Assembly (NCBI GenBank): GCA_027574665.1
Contig: CM050654.1
Span: 33,251,722-33,315,721 of the forward strand
DNA: 64,000 bases
Reading direction: 5' to 3'
From: Rhynochetos jubatus
Lineage: Eukaryota > Chordata > Aves > Eurypygiformes > Rhynochetidae
Shown here: positions 55,419 through 64,000 of the stretch, piece by piece
Position numbering within the stretch: position 1 is the stretch's first letter
Layout of the letters: every line of letters begins with the position of its first letter
Program-made: the position numbers and the translations under genes
Notes under the pieces: generated by a model
The model's database searches: none
What the model saw: the letters and a program-made list of their open reading frames with translations, nothing else
Told to the model about the DNA's origin: nothing

Positions 55419-55460
55419 TTTTTTTTTTCACACTTTTTTTTCTCCACACTTTTTTTTCTC
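55419..55460. repeat. T-rich imperfect tandem repeat
   Basis: A T10 run is followed by two near copies of a CACAC-T8 unit separated by TCTC. Low-complexity sequence with no evident function. Confidence 0.7.
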
Positions 55461-56013
55461 ATTATTAGCATCATTTTGGGGTCAGCTGATACCATAGTGC
55501 TGGTACCCATTCAACAGTCATGGAGATGATTTGGGATTGGGCCCAGTAACTTCAAATAATATTACTCCCAATGTAACCAAGAGCAGAATATAGCTGTGAA
55601 AGTCTATAAATAGCAAGAGCTAGGTTCTGTCTAAATCTATAGCATTTTTTTTTCTGGCATTCACCTTGCATAAATTAAGACATTTCCATAAATAAAGAGA
55701 AAACTTAATAAGCCTCAAAAAGGTTAGACCGTTTCCACTGGATTTTATGTCTGTTGCATAAATCCTCCCAGGTAATTCCATACTTTGCACAGAGATAATT
55801 TTTTTACAGTATAAATTCCATTAACACTCTCATGCCATATGTGTCATATATTAAAGTGAGCAGCCCCCCACACTCCCAGTAAATCACTGACATCAGTGCC
55901 TGCTTCCCAATTCCATCAGCATGGAACCACTGTGGCAGCGTGGTGGTGAGAGGTCTCTTATGGAGCCTCGAGACTGCGTTCAGCTGGAAAACCAGCCTGT
56001 GTGGGCTGTAGTG

Positions 56014-56079
56014 TGGTCCTTCCATGATAAAAGATGATATGGATCATGGTCCTTCCATGATAAAAGATGTTATGGATCA
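56014..56079. repeat. Tandem duplication, 33 bp x 2
   Basis: The unit beginning TGGTCCTTCCATGATAAAAG occurs twice with one mismatch (GATGATAT versus GATGTTAT), with the first few bases of a third copy after it. It lies directly upstream of a CR1 3' end. Confidence 0.9.
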
Positions 56080-56111
56080 TGGCCATATGCCCCAGCCAGG
56101 ATGCCCCAGCC

Positions 56112-56251
56112 CTGGCTGTCTTCAAGGCCAGGCTGGATAAGGCTTTGAGCAACCTGGTCTAGTGGAGGGTGTCCCTGCCCATGGCAGGGAGGGTGGAACT
56201 AGACGATCTTTAAGGTCCCTTCCAACCCAAGCCATTCTATGATTCTATGAT
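56112..56251 (+). mobile_element. CR1 LINE 3' end, about 140 bp, near consensus
   Basis: The sense-strand CR1 3' region runs from TCAAGGCCAGGCTGGATAAG through TTTGAGCAACCTGGTCTAGT, GTCCCTGCCCATGGCAGGG and GATCTTTAAGGTCCCTTCC to the terminal ATTCTATG octamers at 56234-56250. It is much closer to consensus than the copy at 58.5 kb, suggesting a younger insertion. Confidence 0.93.
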
Positions 56252-56302
56252 ATACTTACTGTAATCCCATGATGAAGATGCTGGACTCATTGCATTGGCT
56301 TC

Positions 56303-56743
56303 TCCTCCTTCTCTTCTCTTCTTCTCTTCTCTTCTCTTCTCTTCTCTTCTCTTCTCTTCTCTTCTCTTCTCTTCTCTTCTCTTCTCTTCTCTTCTCTTCT
56401 CTTCTCTTCTCTTCTCTTCTCTTCTCTTCTCTTCTCTTCTCTTCTCTTCTCTTCTCTTCTCTTCTCTTCTCTTCTCTTCTCTTCTCTTCTCTTCTCTTCT
56501 CTTCTCTTCTCTTCTCTTCTCTTCTCTTCTCTTCTCTTCTCTTCTCTCTTCTCTTCTCTTCTCTTCTCTTCTCTTCTCTTCTCTTCTCTTCTCTTCTCTT
56601 CTCTTCTCTTCTCTTCTCTTCTCTTCTCTTCTCTTCTCTTCTCTTCTCTTCTCTTCTCTTCTCTTCTCTTCTCTTCTCTTTCTCTTCTCTTCTCTTCTCT
56701 TCTCTTCTCTCTCTCTCTCTCTCTTCTTTCTCTTCTCTTCTAA
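56303..56743. repeat. Large (CTTCT)n pentanucleotide satellite, about 440 bp
   Basis: More than 80 near-perfect TCTTC units on the plus strand. Phase shifts occur at about 56545 and 56680, and the tract ends in a CT run near 56708-56724. All four long frames over it (Phe-Ser-Ser-Leu-Leu repeats on the plus strand, Arg-Glu-Glu-Lys repeats on the minus strand) are translations of the repeat, not genes. This polypurine/polypyrimidine mirror sequence can form triplex DNA. Confidence 0.98.
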
Positions 56744-57753
56744 GTTCATCCCACAAAGAAGTAGAATTGTCTAAATGTTATTTATGGAATTATGTGCTTC
56801 ATCTGTCACGAATGTCTGGCTAAAGGAGAGGTTTTAGAGCTGTGGATACTATAGCAAAGTTGAGCAAGGCACTGTGAGGCCACCCATGCTGGCTGGTTTC
56901 TGGGCTGATGACCTCTGCCTCTTCTCTGGAGCTGGGTTTTCTAGCTGCTAGCAGCGAGCTCCATCTTCAGGCAGGCTTGGGTCCACCTCAGTGGCATTGT
57001 CCAGCCACTTTCATGGCACCAAGGCCCCAGGTCATTCACCTCATGCCAGATGCCTCAATCATTCTGCCACTCATGGAGCATTTTCTGTGGAAGTGTTGAA
57101 GTTTATACTAATAACATGGTGTGCAAAGAATTGCTGTAGTTTCCAGATGTTCTGAATATCCTGCGAATTGGTAAAAGAAAATGATCCTCTTTATCCTAAT
57201 CAAAAGCAATTAAAATTACACTTAAATAGAGCACAAAACTGAAATGAATTCCAAAGTCTTTGCACGTATAAAAAACATTAGTTCTTCCTAACTCTTTGGT
57301 TTCAGAAGCAACAGCAGAGCCCACATTTTTCTGTCACAGGTGCTCTGCAAACGTACAGTCAGAGACTATCTGGCTGGAATACTTTAGCTTGATAACGGTC
57401 TTCCTTGCATCTGTGGAGATCAAAACCCCATAAAATAAGATCAAGTTTCATGGCTCACCGCAACCAATGCCATGATTTAGCACTTCTAAAAACTGGTTTA
57501 CTTTGCACAGCAGGGATAGTGCAAAATGCCACGTTTTCAGTTACTGTGCCTTGCAGTCTTGGAGTTGATGCCTTTTACTCATTCACTTCACATAGCTATA
57601 TCCTTGCCATTTTTCCTTCCTTTGGACAGAGCTCTTGGCTTTCAGTCAATTCCTGCAGACCCTGCAGCAGTTGTGTCACCATAAGATGTGTCATTCATAC
57701 TGGAAGCAGTCAGGTTTGAAAACCCAAGAACTGCCTGACTTGCATCCTAGGTG

Positions 57754-57783
57754 GAGCAGACAGTGAGTGAGCAGACAGTGAGT
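57754..57783. repeat. Tandem duplication, 15 bp x 2
   Basis: GAGCAGACAGTGAGT is present twice without mismatch; a related GCAGACAG follows shortly after. Confidence 0.9.
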
Positions 57784-58014
57784 GGGATGCAGACAGATGA
57801 TGTCTTTTAGCCTTAAGCAAGGCTTAATGCAGTTAAAATCAAGACTTAGATATGGCTCTTGATGATGCCAGTAATAACAACTTCTTTGAGATTCCTTGGA
57901 GAGAAGTGGCCGCCTTGTTTTGTGATAAAACAGGTTTGCAGAATGAATATCCTCCTTGTCGTAGATGTTTCAATGTGAAGTAACAGGAAAGGAGATGGTA
58001 GTTTCTTTGGGGAA

Positions 58015-58035
58015 AAAATAATAATAATAATAATT
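58015..58035. repeat. Trinucleotide microsatellite (AAT)n
   Basis: About six AAT units on the plus strand. Confidence 0.9.
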
Positions 58036-58539
58036 AGATTGTGCATTTCTTGGTACAGGTTCTATCTTTTGGTTCTGAGTTTGCAGAGCACTTTGCACAA
58101 GAGGGTGCCAATACGTGACAAGCTTCCTGGCAGCTCTCAAAACATACAATAATGATGTAATAAAAGGATAAATGGTAGCCAGCACACTTTTCTTTTTGGC
58201 AAGAATCAGTTGTGTCACACCCAATATAATTTTCTTTGTGTGTGTAGCAAAGCAGTAGGTACCATATATCTCGACTTTTAAAAAGCTCTTAGTGCTGTTA
58301 CACATTATATTCTTGCAAGGGAACCAGGGAAGATTGCTCCTATCATTGTAGGAACATCCATAACATTGTAGGATGACTACAAAACTGAGCTGAACAGAGA
58401 AAGTATCAGCTGGTCATTGCCAAAACAGAAGGTGGGACTCTCTAGGGGTCTGGTGCTATTTATATCACTCCTAAGGACACCGATGGTGGGATAGGGAACA
58501 CTTATTAAACTTACAAGTACGTGGTGACAGCTGGCAGGC

Positions 58540-59190
58540 TGATGGAGAGGCTGAGAAGTCCAAATAATGGCGGTAAATCAAACATCACATGGGAAGGAGA
58601 CCAGAATGTCATTCAGCAGGAATAACTGAGAGGTGACGCATTCAGCAATGCACAGGGCACTGACTGCTCTTCGCAGAAGGATTTGCTGGTGGTGGGGATA
58701 ACAAGCTGGATACGAGTCGACAATGATGTGCTGTTATGAAATAGATAAATAGAAAGGTTTTGTCAAAGACTTCCATGCTCGAGTTTGAGCACTGCGCATC
58801 AGAAAACATGTGGACCATAGGAAAAAGTCCAGGGGGTGCAGTGGGAATGACCAGAGCTCTGGAAAAAATCAGTGATGAAGAAAGGTGGAATGGACTGAGC
58901 TTCTGAAGGACAGACTGACTGGGGAACCAGGTAGCAATTGTCAAGTGTGTGAAAGGCTACGACCAAAAGAGATGGAGTCACCTGCTCTCTCTGTCTGTGA
59001 TGGATAAGACAAGGAATTAGAAGCTTAAACTGCAACAGAGAAATTAAGATCAGATGCTGGAAAATGGTCTTTGTGAATGGTAGAGATTATGAAACATTGC
59101 AACAGGTTTCTTAGGCAGGTTGTGAAGTTTCCAACCCTGGAGAGATTTCCATGTGTTAGACATTGGTCATGCCCAAAGACAGAGACAGCA
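58540..59190 (+). mobile_element. Ancient, heavily mutated CR1 LINE (ORF2 3' part and 3' UTR)
   Basis: The plus strand keeps CR1 landmarks in order: GCACTGACTGCTCTTCGCAG and AAGGATTTGCTGGTGGTGGG then ACAAGCTGGATACGAGTC (58655-58720); GTGGGAATGACCAGAGCTCT (about 58840); GCTTCTGAAGGACAGACTGA (about 58900); and AGGCAGGTTGTGAAGTTTCC with CAACCCTGGAGAGATTTCC (about 59113-59150). Many substitutions and small deletions show an old copy with no intact frame. The 3' octamer tail is not recognisable. Confidence 0.8.
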
Positions 59191-60017
59191 GTGGATTACC
59201 CATCTTCTAGAGATGCCACTGGCCTTCAGCTACTGTGAATTACAAGAGGCTGGCCTTGCAAACAAGGCAGCGGCAAAAAAAGATTCAGGTTGAGATTTCA
59301 GGCGTGGTAGATTTCTTTTGTGAACATTCCCAGTCAGGCAGAAGTGTCTCAGAAGCCACCTGAACCTAGGAATCTGCCTCCAAGGACTCTTGTTTCTGTT
59401 TTCTAGGACTTCCTAGCTTTTCAGAGAAATAGTGTCTCTTGTTAAAATCACTAGCACATTGAGGACCCATCCTCAGAACAGGATTTAAGGTGTCACTTGA
59501 AATCAGATCTATAATAGTAAAATTTGTATTGATGAAAATACATGGCCAGACACCTGTGATGTCACCTTTTCTGTCTAGCATGAACTGAACTAGATGGGTT
59601 TAATATTTACTTCATCTACAGCTTTGCCAATGGAGCATAGTTACAAGTCAGCGGGCCTCATACCTACCACATAGGGTGGACACTTCTGGCTCGCAGAAGT
59701 CCATTAACTCACACCAGGCTTTTCTTCCGCACCACGCAAGGTGTGGAGAATGGCTTGCAACCTTGCTGCCCTTGGAGGAAGGTGACCAGCTGTTCCTTCT
59801 GTCATTGCCTCTCCCTCTTCCGTGTCCCTGTGGTCTGCAATTGGCCCCGCTCGCTTAGTGAGAGATGGCTGGAGGTGAGCACTTCGGGAGGGCTCTCCTC
59901 CTCCTTCCACCTGTTTTTCATTCCTTGACTCACTGGCTTTAAGCCGTAAGCAGTGACGTGACAGCTGAGTCATGGACACACCACCTGGATGCTGTCAGCA
60001 TCAATCGCTCTTATAAG

Positions 60018-60225
60018 GATCATAGAAGAACAGAATAGAGAAGACTGTTAGGGCACCTCATTCGTCTTCCTGCCAGCGGAGCATCGAGCCCTGCAGTGTG
60101 GTCTCTGCCTTTGCCCAACCGTGCTCTCAAAATCCCCGGTATGGGCTTCCACTGTCCTCCCTCAGGAAGCGTGCCATGATTTAATAAACATCATTCCCAA
60201 GGAAAGCATTGCTTTTCTGTGGTTA
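60018..60225 (-). mobile_element. Possible old CR1-type remnant
   Basis: ATCATAGAAGAACAGAATAG followed by CTGCCAG and GCCTTTGCCCAACC vaguely follows the antisense CR1 3' end layout. Similarity is low and the diagnostic TTGGAAGGGACC block is absent, so this is only a suggestion. Confidence 0.3.
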
Positions 60226-60408
60226 TTATTTAGCCTAACTTTTACTTACGTGAGCAAGTAACCTCTTACTAATATCCACACTAGAGGGTTGGGGTTTTTT
60301 CTTGTGAAGAAATTCAGTGAAGTTGCAAAATGGGAGGATGAATGTTTTATTTGTGTTTTCTTTAACAGTTTTAAGAGCATCCCTGCTGCATTGTTGTACA
60401 GAGCAGAT

Positions 60409-60425
60409 AAAAAAAAAAAAAAAAA
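60409..60425 (+). repeat. A17 homopolymer
   Basis: Seventeen consecutive A between GCAGAT and TAGAGATTC. No upstream sequence suggests a processed pseudogene, so it is recorded only as a homopolymer. Confidence 0.95.
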
Positions 60426-63400
60426 TAGAGATTCAGTCGTATGCCCTGGAGAGCTTACACTTCTCATTTAAGCAAGATACAGTGACTGAGAGTGACAAGT
60501 AACGAGAAGGCAGGACAAGACTCATACGAGAAAGGTCAGGATGTTTCTAAATAAAGCCCATTGTTATGCTTTTAATTTGGGTTTATATTGAAGAATCATA
60601 GATGGTTACATATTTTCGGACCATTTCACCATGTTTTAATCAAACTTTTTTTGTTTTTTAATCTCACAAAGCCAGCTTGCCTACTTTGGCTTGGTGCTTA
60701 TTTAAAGCTTCATTTCTACAGAAATCCATGTTTTTTCTCTCATGGTTACTCTTTCTCTCAGGTTAACCAGGCTTTTTCAAAAACAACAGTCACAGTCTGG
60801 TTATTAATTCCCTGAGTATCCCAGAGGTATGTGACCTTGTCCGGCTGATCCATGCCACTGCACCGGGACTGGTTCTCCTTGACCTTTTCTCCATCTCTCT
60901 CTCTGTCTCCTCTCTAGCAACACCCTAAATTACCCTTACTCCAGAAGTGGCAGTTGAACCTCTTCATCTAGGGCTATTTGTCTGAACATAACAAAGCAAC
61001 TTGTCTCTGCACAGACCTTACAGCTGCCTCTGCCCAGCAGAACAACCCATCTCCACTGGGCACCAGTAAACCAAAGCAAAGCATCGCAGAGCCAGACTGT
61101 CTGCCCCACCTCGTCCATATGCCTTCCTCAGGCTTTTGCACCCTGCTCTCTGTGTGTTTCCTACACCCGACGGAGGTGTAAAGCCAACTCCTGACATGCT
61201 TAGCTTTAGGTCTCCAGTCCTCACATCTTCCTCTTCATGCTTAACAGAGGAACATATTTAATTCTGGGGGATGGTGGGTAAAAGTATATTATGGTAACTG
61301 AATGTTGTTCCAACAGATGTCCATTTGACGCCATCTGTCATACCTGTGGGTTTGGCTATTATTTCTTACCTAATTTTATTAGTGTCTTTGCCTTCAGGGG
61401 ACAAATTCTCTCTGGTACCTGACTGCAGGTTTAGTTAACTCCCAGGGGGAAGCCCAAATGCACTTCAAAAGCATTTTTAATGTGTGTCTTTCATCCTGGT
61501 GAAACCAGCTGCCCATGCACATCAATTCCCTGCAGCAATTTTTCCCTTCACGGAATAGAAATAATCAGCCTCATGGTTGGGTGTGGAAATTTTGCTAAAT
61601 TAAGACAAGAGATCTGCATAAATGGACTGATTTTAGCACTCTGACCTTCCAGCCTCCCCCTTCCCTCTTCTGAAGTCATGAAGGGTTCAGAGTTGAGTCC
61701 TGCTGGGCATTTGTGAAGGTTGGAAGGGAGATGGGTGGTTTTCAGCTGGAGAGCCTGCCAGGTTTGGGCTTATACACACACACGTTGCTGAGCAGCTTGG
61801 CCAAGTGCACACGTGTTGTATTCAGAAGGCAAGGGGAGGAACTCTTTCTTCTACCAGACCTCCAAATTCGTATTATTCTTATGTTTACCATAAATGTGCT
61901 TAATTATTTTTTCATTATTTGTATTTTGTACAGAAGGCCCTAGCTCAATTAAAAAAACAGATGCTTGGTTGTATAGATAGTGCAGAGTTATTCCAGCAGT
62001 CACACTGGAAAAGCATTAGTTATCTAAGGAGACAAATTGAAGAAGACAAATCTAGGGCCAACCTGTTTCTCCTCAAGCAGTTTGTAAACACATACTGAGT
62101 AGCACAGGATTTGGAAAGGAGAGTTGAATTTGCTCTCGCTGTGACCCAAATTCCAGCCTTCAGATGGTGAAGGGCAAGCAAACTTGGCCTCTCGCTTCAT
62201 TTTGATTTATCAGTTTTAAACAAGACGTCATTCAAACTGGATGGTTTGAGAGGTGATGCTGCTCAGATCCTGCCTTTTATTAAGGACAGTGTTGTTCCTC
62301 TCTAAACCTACTTCAGCTCCAGATGAAGACCTTCTCTGGGAACAGGGAGCTCACAAACAGCCTGGAGCTCCTGTAACATTTCTCCACCCCTCTGGGGCCA
62401 GGTTCCTATCAGTTTCTTGGAGACATGATCCACCACATACGTTTGGACCAGGCATTTTCAGCACCAGCACCACTCATTGTGTGTTTCTCTGTTCCCACAC
62501 ACTTTATCTAAAGCTTGATGAATTACCTTCAGGGTGTGACTCTGCTCTGAGAGAAGGCAAGGGCAGCAGTCCCACTGGGTCAAGTGAGAAGCAAGGTGCA
62601 GTCACTCTGAATGATCTTTTCCAGAAAATATAGGCTGAGTTCTCCTGAGTTTGGTGAACAGCAGCTGGCTTGGGGTTGCAAAGGTATTGGCACACACAAT
62701 ACAGCCTACACAACCACAATGTCTGGATTGTACACAAACTTCTTGTGCAGGATCTGTAATACCTTCTGTGTCACTACAGGGGGGCTGGTTCTGGCTATAT
62801 GGACTGAATTTTATGTATTGCTACAGCAGCCCAAGTTTCTGTGGGCTACTGCAACTCTACCTTACAGAGAGCAAGACAACAGCCAGCTCCTGGCCTTGTT
62901 CTATGTAATAAAATGCTTTTTCTGCTGTGCGGGACCCCATGTACCCACTGGCTCCATCAAGTGGAAGTAAATTCAGCATTGTGCTGTTAAGACCAGTACT
63001 GTCAGAAATCTCAGCTTAGGTCAAAAAGAAGTAAACCGTATTTGTGGGGAATGGTGGCAGTTGATACAATAAGCCTAGCCATTTCTAAACTTTTCCCTCC
63101 ATTAAGCAAAAATAATCAGTATCATTAACTTTTATATTTTGTGAATGGAAATAATATTATACGCATTCTGAACATTAACAGATTCAAATTTGCTTTCAGC
63201 AAGGAATGTGAACATTTTAGAGCCAGGACTATGTATATATTATGTTTTACTAGCTGTTGAATGCGCAGAGTTCCAGACAGTTAATTCTGGCAATGAGAAT
63301 TGCTAAGATTCTCACACCTTAGTCTTGTGATGTTAGAATGGCAATGAATGAAGCACTTCAGAGAATCAGAGGGTGATGTTATCCATAACTTCCATCAATC

Positions 63401-64000
63401 ATGACAAAAGATAGCAAAACAAAGCTACTCCCTGGCATGGGTGAGGGTACTGGTCCAAGGTCTGTGTCTTTACTCACAGTAATCTTGATTTCAGCTTCTT
63501 AAAAGTATTTTACTAGGGCTCAGAAAGTCCTTAAACCATGGATTGCTGGAGGTTGAGAGAAAATGCCAGGGAATCACCATAGACCACTTTGATCTTCACA
63601 CTTCTGCTAAATAAGAGGCCCGAGCAGGTATGGCTCTTCTTACGTTTTCAGGTTAAGGGCCAAATCAAATAAGGAACTGCAAGAAGGGATTAAAGCAGAA
63701 TTTAAGCACCTAAATTTTGAATAAAAATATTCCCTCAGCTCCTGTCCAATCGTAGAGGCACATAACTGGGGAGATACCTACATTAAGTCTCCAAGAACAT
63801 TCACAAGTACAATTGTCAACCTGCACACGTGCCCAAGAACCCCCACCACCTCCGTGGGTCTGAGTCCTGCTGGGTGCTGCCAGGGTTACGGATTTGGTCA
63901 AGGGATGGTCCAGCTCTTGTTGGCTGTGGAGAAAACCAATGCTTTTGTTCATGAGATAAGTTTGTGCTGAGGATGTGTAGCTGAGAAGGGGGGAAAAACC

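Larger units (their letters stand above)
34331..64000. other. Intergenic DNA upstream of STEAP3
   Basis: About 30 kb in which I recognise no protein-coding exon on either strand. In human the next gene on this side is C1QL2; no collagen-like or C1q-domain coding sequence is seen here, so it probably lies beyond the right edge. Content is mainly unique sequence with the CR1 copies, satellites and small duplications listed separately. Several CpG-retaining or TAATTA-rich stretches (43.1-43.4, 44.55-44.8 and 45.68-46.2 kb) could be regulatory, but that needs alignment. Confidence 0.6.

Noticed and set aside
56237..56823. Long open frames on both strands (166-184 codons) of Arg-Glu-Glu-Lys or Phe-Ser-Ser-Leu-Leu repeats
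   Set aside because: They are translations of the CTTCT satellite; a pentamer without stop codons is open in every frame it allows.
34331..64000. Possible C1QL2 exons, expected next to STEAP3 by human synteny
   Set aside because: No Gly-X-Y collagen repeat or C1q-like domain found on either strand.

Overview
This is a stretch of vertebrate nuclear DNA, almost certainly from a bird. Three things point there: spliced genes with GT/AG introns, a CpG-island promoter, and several copies of the CR1 LINE with its diagnostic 3' tail (tandem ATTCTATG octamers next to a TTGGAAGGGACC-type block). I cannot assign a species from sequence alone. Most of the window is intron or intergenic DNA, and most open reading frames in it are chance.

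Two protein-coding genes can be supported. The first is STEAP3 on the minus strand. It has four coding exons at 21656-22139, 20670-21197, 19343-19507 and 12784-13074, joined at canonical splice sites in phase 0. They encode an intact 488-residue six-transmembrane metalloreductase with NADPH motifs and both haem-ligand histidines. Its probable non-coding first exon lies about 12 kb upstream, in a CpG island around 33.3-34.3 kb. The second is the terminal coding exon of C2orf76 (UPF0538 family) on the plus strand at 2654-2730, followed by its stop codon and a polyadenylation signal. The rest of that gene lies off the left edge. The convergent pair C2orf76 > < STEAP3 matches the arrangement known from human 2q14, which supports both calls.

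Layout: 1-2653, last intron of C2orf76; 2654 to about 2835, its last exon; 2.8-12.1 kb, intergenic DNA or long 3' UTR; 12.1-34.0 kb, STEAP3 (3' UTR, five exons, introns of about 6.3, 1.2, 0.46 and 11.8 kb); 34-64 kb, upstream intergenic DNA with no recognisable exon. The last part holds CR1 remnants at 40.4, 56.1 and 58.5-59.2 kb, a 440-bp polypyrimidine pentanucleotide satellite at 56.3-56.7 kb, a shorter (CTCCT)n array at 48.4 kb, a G15 tract at 54.7 kb, several small tandem duplications, and a perfect 33-bp-stem hairpin at 37.7 kb.

I found no CRISPR array, no operon-like cluster and no new enzymatic system. The strongest unexplained signal is the hairpin at 37,694-37,762. Next come the promoter's two competing splice donors and the cluster of repeats stacked on the 3' end of a CR1 copy at 56 kb.
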